NCBI RefSeq assembly: GCF_010015445.1
Contig: NC_053115.1
Span: forward strand, 16,241,505-16,305,504
Reading direction: 5' to 3'
Length of the DNA: 64,000 bases
Source of the DNA: Perca fluviatilis
Taxonomy: Eukaryota > Chordata > Actinopteri > Perciformes > Percidae
Part shown: piece after piece, positions 22,846 to 35,704 of the stretch
How the letters are laid out: every line of letters begins with the position of its first letter
Position numbering within the stretch: the stretch's first letter is position 1
Notes under the pieces: model-generated
The model's database searches: none
Told to the model about the DNA's origin: nothing
What the model saw: the letters and a program-made list of their open reading frames with translations, nothing else
Translations under genes and position numbers: made by a program

Positions 22846-25800
22846 GACACATTGCAGAAACCCCTCATGCCAGCACTCTTTGAAGATTCATTTCCATGCT
22901 ATAAATAGAGACTTTCCAATGAGCTGGTCAATGGGAATTCTTACCCTCATATAGAAGGCCTCGTACTGCAATCCCTTCTCAGTGAAGAGTCCACTTCAAT
23001 TGTGACATGTGTCTCCCTGGATCGCATCACACTGCTGTACATCAACAACTGGAAAGAAAAGAGATGAGATAAGATAAAAAAATAAGACAAGAAACATTAT
23101 TGCCATTATACTGCTGTGCAAGACAACAATACAACAAAACTGCGATTGCACACCCTGATATTAAAAACAATACATAACATAAAAAAATATATAAAAGACA
23201 TTTGTTTGTCAAAATAAAGCAGTACTCAATGTACAAGAGAGGAGATGATAGCAGAGACAACCCATTAAATGCTTTCTACCAAAGGACATCTTTATGCACT
23301 CGCATTTCCAAGTGTGCGACATCAGCTGACTAGACTTGCTGACGAACATACAAGAGAAGGCTTAGACCAAATGTCCTGGCATCTTCACACGGAAGAATAG
23401 GAGCTACTGCAAACAGAACGTGACTATAGCTTTCACTTCATTGTTTTTTGCTGACAGGAAAGAATTTGAGCTAATCTGTAATTGCAATTCTGAATGCAAT
23501 GAACTTCCTGCTGGTCCACATCCATTACATAGCTTGGACATCTTGGGTATGTTTCCAAATGATACAGGTCAAACACTCAAATAATGGCAAGAACTGCACT
23601 GTACTGATAACTAGACTGAAATTAGTTCTTTCAAGGGAAAGCAAAATTGAAAGGGAAATTTATATACCTGATGGGAAACAGAGTTCTGCATACAGACAAC
23701 TGATTTTTATATTTACTTTTGTGGCTGTCGGGGATGAGTAGAATACAACAGACAATAATGGTTGGAAGAACACCAAGATCTCCAATTCCTTCCCCTGCCT
23801 TCTTATCTAACACATATGAGAAAGAAACAATTTTAACAATGGACCAAATGTGCCTAGTGTTAAATTCCACAGACCCGAAGGACCTGATAATATTTTCCTG
23901 TGGTTTGTAAAATAAACCAAATTAATTTTTTCGCCATCATGTAAGACAGGATTTGGGTCACAACTACACAGTAAGATATGGCAAACCACATAGATACATG
24001 CTTTTCCGAGCTGGAGCGTAGATTAAAATCTGTGAAGAACATCTCCATAGATTTGAACTCTTCAAATATTCTACAAAAAACAATGGGGGACACTTTCTTA
24101 AATGAGTCAGTAATAACACGGGAAAATGTAGGGGAGCTGTTGAATGCAGAAAAGCAGGAGCTGATTGTAAGCTGTCTGGGACAGGTGGGACTGGAACAGG
24201 TAGAGAGGCCCGATTCCTTTCTGACATCAAGGGATCAAACAGTTTTTTGTGTATTTGGCACCAGGCCTGTAACTAACAAAGAGACCACAGTCTGCACTTG
24301 ATGACAGCACTTTTGAAAGCAACAATATCTTGTGTGCCTGTCTCTCACTTTTTCCTCACTTCAGGTCATAAGTTCCTCTGGGGCGCCAGTCATCCTGTTT
24401 CCTACCCATGTTAAATGGCCAAATGACATCTTTAGGGCAGCACAGTAAAGGCTACAGAAGTGCAATCTGAGGTTTGAAAAGAGGAAGTGCACTTGGGAGG
24501 GGGCTGGGTAAATACAGGAAGTGGGCCTCTTTTGAGTATCTGTACAGCGAAACAAAGGCGCTCATCCTGTTCTCTCTCTGCAGTGCTGATGTACAAACTC
24601 AACATAACTGCTTAGTCTACAACATTTGATTCTTCTTATCTTCGTATAAATCACATGACTGGACAAACAGGTGTCAAACAGGACTTATCAAGTTAGTCTT
24701 GCTCAACCACAGATACATTCCAGGATAGGAGAAAAAAACATTTTGGGTTGTTTGCATTTTTTTTTTTTAAACCAATTGCAATCGTCACCAAAGAAAACAC
24801 CACATAAAATATTAAATTAATGTGAGCTATTAAAATTAGCTGGATACATGGTTAAACAGGATTTGCTCTTACCAGTGTACCGCCCCTTCGTCCACAGCAA
24901 TCCCCCCAAAACGTCCCGGATAGATAGTAAATGCCATAAACATATTCTTTGTAAATCTTTACAATGTTTCACCGAAAACACTGAGCAGACCTGCCTTGTT
25001 GCACGATCCAAATTTTCTTCAAAACTTGTCATATTCAGCATGTAGCTTGCTAGCTTGAAGTTTGTTGTGTTTCCCGAAGCAAACAGAGTTTAAGAACAGC
25101 AACACATAGTAAGCGGAAGGCTCACACGCCGGATGTCAGCAATTATCCTGGAAATGTACTTCCATTTATCCAGACTAACAAGTGAGCACATAAGGGCTTT
25201 TGCACAGCGGGTGCAATTGATAACATTATTTAACAATCGCCTGATTAAATTTAGATGTTCCAGTTGCAAGCGACAACTACTTACTGGGACACTTACATAA
25301 ATGGAGGTAAGCTGGAGCATCATTAATATATTAATTGCACCTGTGCTTAACCTGCTATGACATGTCTGCTGTGAGAAAGGCTGTCTGAAGTCATTACCCC
25401 ATTCACTACTCCCTGTATAACAAACACTCAGTTTACTCTATAGTGTGAAGTACATTTAGACTATCAATCATTATCATTTTGTGTCACTACTGACAGGTAT
25501 AGTATCGCAAGACAACGATTTTGGCAAGTATAAAATGCGGAGCATTGCAGGATTGTTAGTGGGAATAAGTAGTGTGCACACAATGGAAGCCCCATTCTCC
25601 ATGTTGTTCAGATATACATCTCACAAAATCACGCACGCACGCACGCACACACGCACGCACACACGCACTCTCTTAAATCTCTGCCTGACCACAAAGACTC
25701 AAAATGATGTTCAACAGGTGAGGTGTATCTGAATCATGAATCCCACACTGTGTCATTTGTCATTAAACTCACAAATGATTTTTAAAACAACTTTACCACT

Positions 25801-26189
25801 AAATCCAAGTGATGCAGTTACCAAAGACCAGATCACATGACTTTATCCTTAATTGTCAATACAACAGTCAAATAATTATGGGTTACAGTACCACAAAACA
25901 TGCATTTTGTTTTCAGGTTTTGCTGGGTTGTTAAAGAACAACATGGTTTGGGATAATTGCAAGACTTTCGCAATCACTGCTTCATTCTATGGTCACAGTT
26001 TTTTTACATAATAAGCTTACAGTTACATCTGAGGAGTTACACTTTGACGAATAGCAAAAATTTTATGTAAAGACAATCTAGTCCTTCAACGCCTGCATGT
26101 TAGCTAATTATTAACACTGAACTGGATATGCTAGTCAACATTTAATCTGAATAATACAACATTACCCTTCTTTTTGCAGCATACTCCTT
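22846..26189. other. Intergenic, no confident gene
   Basis: Contains an unassigned 107-codon frame (23978-24301, plus strand) discussed under findings. A LINE-3'-end-like fragment (ATTATTGCCATTATACTGC) lies near 23095-23150. A CGCA/CACA run is at about 25630-25670. Nothing is recognised as a conserved gene. Confidence 0.4.
25630..25670. repeat. (CGCA/CACA)n microsatellite
   Basis: About ten tetranucleotide units of CGCA and CACA mixed. Confidence 0.9.
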
Positions 26190-27240
26190 CAGAATCAGAA
26201 TCAGAATACTTTATTGATCCCCACAGGGAAATTATTTAGTTGTAAAATAAGAGTAAGAAAAGAGTAAGTCAATAAGTAAATAAAGTAACATATCTACAAT
26301 AAGACGTAAATAAAAACGTTAAGTAGAAGTAAGTGAGGTTAAAAAGATTGTTTCAATGGATTGTATAAATTCTATTGTAGTGCAGTGTACAGTACAAACA
26401 TAAATAAGTACAGTGTGAATATAAGTTGCAGCAGTGAATAAATAAATAACACCTTTGTTCATGTAGATTATTGCACTAAGTGTTGTACATAATTGTCCAA
26501 GAATATTGAGATGTGATGTGGAGATGAGTGCTGTGAGACCAGTTTTAACTCTAAACGTGTGACACTCAGAGGGAGGAGTTATATAGTTTGATGGCCACAG
26601 GCAGGAACACCCTCCTATGGCGCTCTGTGGTGCATCGTGGGTGTCTGAGTCTGTCACTGAAGGTGCTCCTCAGTCTGACCAGTGTATTGTGGAGTGGATG
26701 GGAGGAGTTGTCCAGGATGGAGTGTATTTTGGACAGCATCCTCCTGTCTGACACTGTCTTTAAGGAGTCCAGCTCCACACCAACAACATCACTGGCCTTG
26801 TTTGTTGAGTCTGTTGGTGTCTGCCACTCTCAGCCTGCTGCCCCAGCATGCAACAGCATACAGGAGAGCACTAGCCACCACAGACTCATAAAACATCCTC
26901 AGCATCTTCTGACAGATGTTGAAGGACTTTAGCCTCCTGTAAGGTAATCCAGAGTTCTTAATCCAGTCCAGTTTATTGTCTATGTGTACTCCCAGGTATT
27001 TGTAGTCCTCCACTATTTCCACACTGACACCTTGGATGGAGACATGGGTCACAGGTGCCTTCCACCTTCTCAATCCACTACCAGCTCCTTTGTTTTTGTC
27101 ACATTGAGCTGAAAATAATTGACCTCGCACCATGTGACAAAGTTCTCCACCACAGCCCTGTACTCAGCCTCCTCACCATCACTGATACATCCAACTACTG
27201 CAGAGTCATCAGAAAACTTCTGAAGATGGCAGGACGCTGA
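26190..27240 (-). pseudogene. 5'-truncated L2/Maui-type LINE: end of reverse transcriptase plus 3' tail
   Basis: The minus strand encodes a broken non-LTR retrotransposon ORF. Reading down from 27240 there is FSDDSAVVG (the usual FADD active-site box with Ala to Ser), then LNVTKTKELVVDF, a frameshift near 27065-27080, then YKYLGVHIDNKLDW, SALLYAVACWG and, in another frame, CTTERHRRVFLPVAIKLYNSS. This block order is that of the RT C-terminal half of L2/Maui elements in fish. The 3' tail ends at 26190-26235 with the ACTTTATTGATCCCCACAGG motif. It is dead: truncated, frameshifted and without an endonuclease. Confidence 0.85.
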
Positions 27241-28037
27241 CTGGTTTGACTTATTTTCTGATATAAAACAACTGTGTTGCATTATGAATTAGACATTTTT
27301 CATGGAAAAACATACACAAACACAAAGAAACAAAATCCTGTTTATGAAGGTTGCATAACTTTTCATCTTCTGAGAAAAAAAGCCTGTAGTGTTAAATATA
27401 AAACAATAGATGTAAACAATTTCTGCAAATCAAAGACAAGTTCAAACACAGCCTCTCCTTCTGTCTGCTTCACAAACACAACGACGCATACACAAAACTA
27501 ACACGTCACATTTCATGTTAGGAGTGCACCAGTTCAGTCTTCCCTGCAAAAGGTTTGTATGAACAACTAAGGAGTGGCACCTTAACTGGAGGACTGTCAC
27601 ATGCAAACAGGTCTGGGAAGAATTAAAATACAGAAAGATAAGTGATGGTGAATGGACAGAGATAGATAACATTTACTGTGTTCAAAGGTCAAAATACACA
27701 GGCACATGCGGTAGATGGAGAGCATTTCTACTGAAACTAATGTTTAGATTGTGATTAAAGTTGTGTTGTGAAAGATAGACAAATGATCTTAATGAGTGTG
27801 CAAGATTTGATAATTATATAACCAGTCATGGTGTAAAAACACCTCCCTTGTTTAAGGAAGTAATGAGAGAGAGAGGGAGGGAGGGAGAGAGAGTAAAGGG
27901 TTAAATAGAGAGAGAGAGTTTCTGCACAATGGAGTGCATAATATGAAATATGGAAATGATAGCAAGCTATATAATACAATTTGGTCTTGGTTATTGTGCA
28001 GCTGTTTTTGAAATATGTTTGCCTTCATTTGGGCTTT

Positions 28038-28039
<2 letters not shown>
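27241..28039. other. Intergenic, no gene recognised
   Basis: AT-rich. A GA/GGGA purine run lies near 27867-27895. Confidence 0.4.

Positions 28040-28107
<68 letters not shown>
28040..28107. repeat. (CA)n microsatellite
   Basis: About 34 uninterrupted CA units. Confidence 0.98.
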
Positions 28108-28109
<2 letters not shown>

Positions 28110-28249
28110 TCCAAACCACAAACTTCAGACATCTGTTGCTAGGTTGCTACTTAACTATTTATTCAGAAGTAGTGTGGTGGTGAATTCCCAGCATTTACCA
28201 TTTTAGTTAGTCACACTATGACATCATACTCTTTGAGTATCTATAAAAC

Positions 28250-28676
28250 TGTCGCGATGACGTTGCCTTTAAACCAACAAGACAATGAGATAACTAAACA
28301 AGGAGTGGGCATGTCACTACAGAGTAGAAGATAAAATACAAACCAGGGCGTCCAGTTTGAAGTCTTATTAAACACTGACACAGCACAAGGTTTTCTGGTT
28401 TTTAGAGGCGGGATTGTACAGCCCTGGAAAGTTATCACAGAAGAAATAATTGTTCGCAAGGTAAATGGTAAATTAGCACTATGCCGCCACACAACAACAT
28501 ACATGCTACAAGATAATTCTACCTGTGGGTGTTAGTTCGCTGAAGCACGGAAGGGAGGGAGAGGGGACGGGATGAGGAGGAGGGAGGGGCGATCTAGTCT
28601 CGTTTTGTTTGAAAATACTTTGAACGTCAACAAGAATAACGTCACCCAACATCACTTAGAGCACCTTTAAGATATG
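28250..28676. repeat. Probable non-autonomous DNA element
   Basis: Ends near 28676 with AACATCACTTAGAGCACCTT, preceded by TACTTTGAACGTCAACAAG. This reads as the complement of a teleost repeat I recall that starts AAAGGTGCTCTAAGTGATG. The left boundary is uncertain. Confidence 0.4.
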
Positions 28677-28904
28677 AAAACCTGAGTAATGTTACACATC
28701 CCTCTCAGGTTGAATTCGAGCAAGATGTCTGATGTCTGATGTCTGAGAACTGCTGAGATAAAGATATAGTAGTACTTATATTATCTTTATGTCTGTCTTG
28801 TGTAAAGTAATTTGCTGGGGAGGCAGCATTAGGACGAGAGACGCTGGGCGACTGAACAGGCTGGTAAGGAAAGCTGGCTTTGTTGTTGGCATTGAGCTGG
28901 AGTC

Positions 28905-29133
28905 ACTCACAACAACTACAGAGAAACAGACCATTATGATGTCATAAGGAGCAGATTCCAGATCGGCCCATCCGAGCTTTCATTTTCTCAAAGGCAGAGC
29001 AGGATACCCAGGGCTCGGTTTACACCTATCGCCATTTCTAGCCACTGGGGGGTCATAGGCAGGCTGGGGGAACACACATTAATGTTAAAAGAAACTCATA
29101 AAGTGAAATTTTCATGCCATGGGAACCCTTGTG
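28905..29133. mobile_element. MITE-like TIR repeat, copy 2 (partial, inverted to copy 1)
   Basis: The reverse complement matches the left part of the 2653-3181 element over more than 150 bp, including CTAGAAATGGCGATAGGTG and GGGCCGATCTGGAATC, and ends at CCATGGGAACCCTT. The other half is missing or diverged. Confidence 0.65.
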
Positions 29134-29474
29134 TTGATTTCGGGTCACATTGACCTGCTTAAAATTTTTGTTTTATACCAGGAAATATGGGACGTAGAAA
29201 TAAGCGCTGAAAATGTGTAGTAGAAAAATTTAACAATTTAAAACATTGGATAAAGCAAAAACAAACTGTGAAAAAAAGGCGTCAAAAACATCAAAAAATG
29301 TGTTTTTTTCAAGGTTGACAGACAACACAAGGGTTTTAATGAAGCCCTCCAGTTTTATGATTTATTGAACAACACCGCCTCCTGGTGTAAATTAGTGTGA
29401 ACTGTTTTTGTCCTCTTGTGAACTGTTTTCTTTTACTATAGCTGTTGTAGGGACATCTGTTGTAATGTTGGTGC

Positions 29475-29590
29475 CGTTATATTGTTTGTGTTGTACTTGT
29501 CTTTTGTTCTTTTAACCTTTTATCTTTTTTAAAGCACTTTGTAACCTAGGTTTTGAAAGGTGCTATATAAATAAAACTATATTTACTTAG
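29475..29590 (+). repeat. L2-type LINE 3' tail
   Basis: TTTAAAGCACTTTGTAACCT followed by GAAAGGTGCTATATAAATAA is the typical 3' end of fish L2-like elements. No coding part is attached. Confidence 0.55.
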
Positions 29591-30302
29591 CCTCCTTACA
29601 TCCCCTGATACAATCGGCACATCTATGTTCTGGAAATGGCTAACTGTATTTGTCAGGCCAACATTTACATTTACCCTAACACTCAATTACGTTTCAGATG
29701 GAAATGCTGTAGGCCTCCTTATTTTAACATAACTTTTTTTTTTTTTAAGTTATATAACTCCCGCTGACCGTCCTGTCCAGTGGCTCTTTTAATCTGCCTG
29801 TTTCCCTTTTAAATTGCTTTTAGATAACCAAACCTGTTTTTTTAAGCAGTGTTTTAAGTGGCTTTCCACATTAGTGGTCCCCTTGTGCCTGTGGCCCTCG
29901 TAGTGCCCATCCTAGACACTACGTTTTAACCCAAATCTAACCCTGGCCTACCTGAGTATTTTCTGCGTTGTACTTCTACTCAACCACGTTTCAGATGGAA
30001 ATGCTGTAAGCCTACTTTTCATTCCACTATGTATGTAATAGTTTTGTTTGCTTTGTCTTCACAGATTAAAATCTTGCATGCAAAACCTGTACTATGTGAT
30101 GCAATTATAAAAATCATATCACCTAATTATACATAATAACATACACCTTTGTTAAACTTATCTTTAAATATTTTGTTTATGCAACACCATAACAAGTATG
30201 CATGTTTACTTTACACCCAGCGGATCAGTGGTTAGGGTGAATGTATTCCTATCAGTTGTGTATTAGCAATGGTATTTGAAAATGGCGTAACGTGTCGTTA
30301 TT
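29591..30302. other. Intergenic, nothing recognised
   Basis: A near-repeated phrase (TTTCAGATGGAAATGCTGTA) occurs at about 29692 and 29989. No gene. Confidence 0.45.
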
Positions 30303-30313
30303 AAAAACGAAAA
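30303..30313 (-). terminator. RNA polymerase III terminator of the tRNA-Phe gene
   Basis: Runs of four and five A on the plus strand are T-runs in the tRNA sense, starting about 14 nt past the tRNA 3' end. This is the usual pol III stop signal. Confidence 0.7.
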
Positions 30314-30326
30314 CATCCGCATCTGC

Positions 30327-30399
30327 TGCCGAAACCCGGGATCGAACCAGGGACCTTTAGATCTTCAGTCTAACGCTCTCCCAACTGAGCTATTTCGGC
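30327..30399 (-). tRNA. tRNA-Phe (anticodon GAA), intact
   Basis: A 73-nt cytosolic tRNA-Phe on the minus strand. The acceptor stem GCCGAAA pairs perfectly with TTTCGGC, with discriminator A. The A box (TAGCTCAGTTGGGAGAGC) and B box (GGTTCGATCCC) are canonical. The anticodon loop reads CTGAAGA (GAA), and there is no intron. CCA is not encoded, as expected for a eukaryotic nuclear gene. A T-run in the transcribed sense at about 30310-30313, with another at 30303-30307, would stop RNA polymerase III. Its fit to the vertebrate tRNA-Phe consensus argues for a functional gene and not a SINE head. Confidence 0.97.
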
Positions 30400-30853
30400 G
30401 CACTTAAATGCCAACGCTCGATAAATTCATATATAAATACTTTAAAGATAGCTGTAGGCCGAACTTTCCGTAACGTTGAATGTATGTTTTCTCCCAAGAG
30501 CTAACGCCAACCTAGCTAGCCGGACCTAGCTAGCTAACGTTAGCTACACAACTCTGTGTAACGATCCTCTTGAACTGAGTGTGGACACCGTTCTCTTAAT
30601 ACATCCATGGTGGAAACCGACAAATGTTTCTTTTCCAACCGGACCCTGGCTTTCGAAGAAAAAGCATTACGACAAATATGAAAAACATATCTGCAACGAA
30701 GCAGCAAAGCTAGTGGAGAATACCAGTGGAGAAATACAAACTCCTGTCTTGACATTTAGCTAGCCGTGTTCAGCTAGAGTAAACATAGCTAAGTTTGGAC
30801 ACAAGATGGCGCCATTTGGTCACCATATAACGCTGGTTGTGTTAAAATGGCTT

Positions 30854-30922
30854 ACACACTACCTACTAACACTTACTACTATTACACTACTAACACTTAA
30901 TACTACTACACTACTAACACTT
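30854..30922. repeat. Short ACACTACTAACACTT tandem array
   Basis: About three imperfect units of roughly 25 bp built on CACTACTAACACTT and TACTACTA. Confidence 0.75.
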
Positions 30923-32479
30923 GCCATACTGGTTGACAATGGCATATTTGTCACTGCGTGGACCTCTGAAAGTAACTAGTGCAGGTCACCGCTTGCTTGG
31001 CTGTATTGCTTTCTCTTTAACCATTTACCCCAAAATAACTTACAGAAAGACCCCAAAGCACCCATAGAGGAAAACACTACTACATTTAGCCTACCTGACA
31101 GAGAAATGTAAAGTGGTTAATTACATTGCAGAATTAGATTTTACTTTATATCACAATTCAAATATGATGCATAATTATTCATTAAACTATCCAGCATTAT
31201 TAGAGTTGAAAGCTCCTTAAACAGGTATTTAGTCAATATAATTACATTGTGCTGATTATGCCTCTCTTCACTTTAAATAATTTGAATGGCGGACTTGTAC
31301 TTTGCATCATATAGGCCTTGTCTACCAAAGGGCCTCGTGAATTTGTAGTTTTTTTGCGTGCTGCAGAGACCAAGAGCTTGGGCGTGCATCTACCATGTGT
31401 TTGTGTAATGTTATGTGCTTAGCTCTGGAGTTGCCAGTTGTTGGTCTTATACATCCATGGGAGTAGCACACCTGTTGTTTGATACTGTTCCACCCTTTTT
31501 GCAGGAACCACTGACTGTAAAAGTAATGGATGTAGGCTATATCTTATAATGTAACGTTAAACATGGATTTAAATAGCAAAGGTATTTTGACGGCGGTAAC
31601 GTTAGAGTATGGCAACTTAAAACACAAGTTTTAATGGCAGAGTTAGATGTTCTTGACCTGTAGGATATCCGAATGTGCTCGTTGAGGGAAGTGAAGAAGA
31701 GTTTGCTAGGTTAGGCTATATCCAGCGGTCAGAAACCCACATTGTGAAATATCAAGGTATTAATTTCCATATAGGCATAGTTATCGCTGGTAGTAAGATG
31801 GAAGATATGCTAGAGCCATGAAGCCCTGTTTTTAGGTCGATTAGTGCGGTCGATTCACGACGGCATATTAGGGTCAGGGGTTAGGCCTAAAGTGGGCCAG
31901 AACGATCCTGAACGGCGTTCTGGCGCATTCAATTAAGAATGAAATTAATCAAACCTAACTGGCAGTTTCATACATCAGTATTTTCCGTTTGTTAAAATAA
32001 CGCCAATTATCCATTCCAGTGTTTCTATTCATTATCAGCAGCGCACCACCGTGAGTCCATGACGAGGCAAGTGCCCGTGGTGAGTTCTCATGTTTGTAAA
32101 AACTACGTCTGTCATTCCTGAGCTCAGGCTCAGTAGGCTACTGGTTGAATGTTTTAACATGAATCACAAAAGAGGGGGGAGACTATTAATACTTAATTGT
32201 TGGCTATTCAGTGTGTTTTTTGGACGACACCTAAACGTGAAGACATTTTCACAGTACGTAGGGCAGGAGCCAAATTGCAAGACTCTTCTGGGCCAACACT
32301 GGTAGAAAACAGTAGAGGTTATCTACTCTTATAATCCTGCACTATGTTTTTCTCTTGTTTCTAATGGGGCTCTGCAGTGATGCAGTGCTGTCCCTTTATT
32401 AGTCATATAGCTATGATGTCCCAATGCCAGCTTATATGCCTCCCTTCTCTTCTCTCCATCCCCCCCCTAATCTCCCCTC

Positions 32480-32483
<4 letters not shown>
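30923..32483. other. Intergenic, no gene recognised
   Basis: No coding, RNA or named repeat signal. Short ORFs near 32090-32305 are unassigned. Confidence 0.4.

Positions 32484-32534
<51 letters not shown>
32484..32534. repeat. (CT)n microsatellite
   Basis: About 25 CT units; a polypurine/polypyrimidine tract. Confidence 0.97.
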
Positions 32535-32540
<6 letters not shown>

Positions 32541-34939
32541 GTTCCTCTGTCATCCCCCAAGGTGACTTTCCTTCCTTCACAGACACTGCAGCTGTTCCTC
32601 GCTTTGTTCTGGAAGGCCTGAGTGGGGATAAGAGATGACAGAGATGCAGGCCGGCGGAATAAAGAGAAGGAGAACCAAGGGAGGAAATGAGGGTGTGAAA
32701 GAGGAGGGGACTGATGATGAGATTATCTAGCAGAATGTAGGAATCTAAGGTGTTGTTGACTCACTGCATAAATCAGTTAAGGCATCAGACACACACACAC
32801 ACACGCATGCACACAGATTTTTTTCTGGTGAAATAAAAAAGGAAGTGTTGACATCAAGAGATTAAACTGCCTTGACAGATGCTTACCTGACTAACAAGTT
32901 TCATCTTCATTAGGACTTGCGATTAGCGCAGTTGACACATCACAGCAAGGGTTCACTACAGTCAGCCTTAAATACTGCATGTATCTGGGACAGAGTTTCT
33001 AAATTTAGGGATCAGAGAGACGGGGAATGGAATCAGGAGCTGTAGAAAGGGAAGGGCAGCTGGAAAAAGGAGTGAGAGATTTGGAAGAGGGATGGTGGTC
33101 TTCCAAACTTACACTGAGCAGGATGAATTTAGGCAGTTCCTGTTAAGACGGTAGAAATAAATCTGCGATGGAAGCCCATTGTCAAACTGTCAATTTATGT
33201 AAAAGGGTTCTTACTTATAATAGAAGCATAACAAAATGGTCATATTTAATTCTTTCATTTACAGATTGGATTCATGTGAATTCTTAAATAGTCAAATGAT
33301 CAGAGACGTCATATACAAAAAGGGGATTTTGTTAGTCTGTAATTATTACATGTTGGGAAAAAAAAACATTTCTTCAAAATCTACATCATTTCTTCCTCTG
33401 TATTACTTTTGTTCTCTTTTTCATCTCCATTCTGTTAAGTGTCTAAAAGCTCATGAAAAAAAAGAAGACACCCATTTACAAATGTTTCTTTCTTTCTAGT
33501 ATTTTAGCAGAGACAATGCATCCACGCAGACATATTATAAAATACAATTTCCAATGTAATTCAATTTCCTGACAAGTAAAATAGACAACAAACAATACAT
33601 TGAACATAAATCTTGTATGAACTGACACTGAGATGGATCAATTCTTAGATAGATCATCTTTTTAATACAGATTCTGCTCTGTTCTATACAATAACACATA
33701 ATATAAATCTTGTACAATACTATGTATTTCTCTATACACATGGTCATAAATGTACAGTACAGTGTACACACATACAGTATTAACACAAATACACTCATAT
33801 GTATCTTCTCTTTACAGTTACTTTCCAACTCACTCAGAGTTTATCACAATGGCTGATTTTCTGTCCGGCAGATGATTGTGATCAAAAGAAACTAACTGAC
33901 TAAAACCCCAAACAGACACTTCAATATTTACATCCCTGAAAAATTTACATGAATACACAAGTAATTGTCTTCTGTCTGGCTCACATATAGTGTAAAAGGG
34001 GTGAGGATGAAGGAGATAGCCCAAATCCCAAAGACGCTCTCCAAGAGCCCATATAAAGTTTAAAGTGTACTCTATCTACTTACTGACATAAATGTTTACC
34101 TACTGTAACACCCATAATACAACAGCTGATTGAGGGCTGGTTTATTGTTTTATATCCAGCATGTTGGGAAATGAGACATGAAGCCCTGAGGAGAAAGAGC
34201 GACGCAGATATAGTCTAACATGTCCAGGACTCAGTCCAGAAGCTGACAGAGGCCTTTCTGCCTCCGCAGTCATTCAAAGTGCCGTCCAAAAGCAGTGACA
34301 CTGCCCTCCAGAGCAACAAACAACTAACACGAGCAGATGTCCCATGTCAGAAGTTTTTTTGCCACATGTTGGGATTTCTCCGGTAGAATATGCTAGTTTA
34401 CCTGCAGTGACTATAGACAGTTTTACTTAAGTTTTCACAAAATGTTGCCCTTTGACTTCCACTTTAAAACCGAAGTGATACAATTTCAGTAGTATTACAG
34501 TGGCCTGTGTAGTTATAATTGCTCCAAGTACTCTGCTTTTATATTATGCCCAGTGGACAGTTATTTAGAAGATTAAATCCCCTTTCTTCTCTGTTTCCCC
34601 AGTAATGTAAACCATAAATAGAAAACCAACAATTCTTTGTTCACATTCTCTTTGTTGACATAGGGGTCATTGCTTTTCTCATAATTTATTGCACATAATC
34701 ACATACACGCTTGTCGTTTATTCATTTGCGCAACCGCACACACAAACACACATGCATACATGCACACATGCAAACATACAAACACAATCACACATCCTCG
34801 CATACGTCATCATGACTGTTACTCTTAAGGTTTATTTAAAATAAAAAAAATAAAGTCATGCCTTTTAGCTTTAACTTGAAAATTATATTAGAATCTGTTT
34901 TTTTGCAGTTTCCTGATAGTTTCATATGAGCCTGTAAAC
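32535..34939. other. Intergenic, 3' side of gpr22, no gene recognised
   Basis: AT-rich with several AATAAA hexamers in minus sense (near 34682, 34714 and 34834), so it could hold longer gpr22 3'UTR forms. A sparse CA-rich segment lies near 34736-34805. Confidence 0.4.
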
Positions 34940-35218
34940 TTTAAATCTGAATGCTTGTATTTATTTGCCATTACAGTAATTTGCTATACCATATACAGTA
35001 TGTGCAAACACTTTTACTCTGATACATTGTCTGTAAACATACAGCAGGACATTCAGCACCACGAGAATACATTAATAACTCAATTAAGGCATGAACAAAT
35101 GAGAGAAAGAAAGAGAAATTATTAATTAATATTTTTACTCACTGAGAATATCTGTGCAGGTAGATATTGGTGTGCTTTCACAGATAACGACTAAATATAG
35201 ATCAGTGTGCATTTTAAG

Positions 35219-35272
<54 letters not shown>

Positions 35273-35704
35273 TGTGCATATGTACATGCACATGCAAGTT
35301 GAAACTGCACACAGGAGCAGTAATGTATGGACTTTCTGTTGTCTAACCCTTATCGTACAATTGGGGTGCACAGTATTTCCAGTATCCATGGGATGTTGTC
35401 ATAATGATTGGTCAGTGTTGTCATGGAGACTAAGCGGCCACCTTGTCAGTCAGAAAGTGGACTAACGACAGCCTGTGTAAGGAGAGCAGAAAGCAGGCTC
35501 TAATTAGAGCTCAGGACTCACCTGCCTCCACATTTGCATCGAACCAGTGGTCATGGGATTTGTCCTGACCTTTTTAGACTTACTGGTATTGTCACACCTG
35601 TGCACGAATATACACATGATCCACCTCTAGCAAGTTGGTAAGATACATACAATTCTTCAAATTCACACCCATACACACACACATGCAAACACACCAGACC
35701 AGCC
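34940..35704 (-). other. gpr22: Probable gpr22 3' untranslated region with candidate poly(A) signal
   Basis: Downstream of the gpr22 stop, the first AATAAA on the minus strand is at 34960-34965 (TTTATT on the plus strand). The 3'UTR would be about 0.75 kb. It would include a (CA)n run in the mRNA sense, from the TG array at 35220-35276. Further AATAAA hexamers occur lower down, for example near 34834, 34714 and 34682, so longer 3'UTR forms are possible. Confidence 0.45.
35220..35276. repeat. (TG)n microsatellite inside the probable gpr22 3'UTR
   Basis: About 26 TG units on the plus strand, hence a CA repeat in the gpr22 mRNA sense if the 3'UTR extends to 34940. Confidence 0.97.

Noticed and set aside
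26588..26932. 114-codon plus-strand ORF
   Set aside because: It is antisense to the LINE remnant at 26190-27240.
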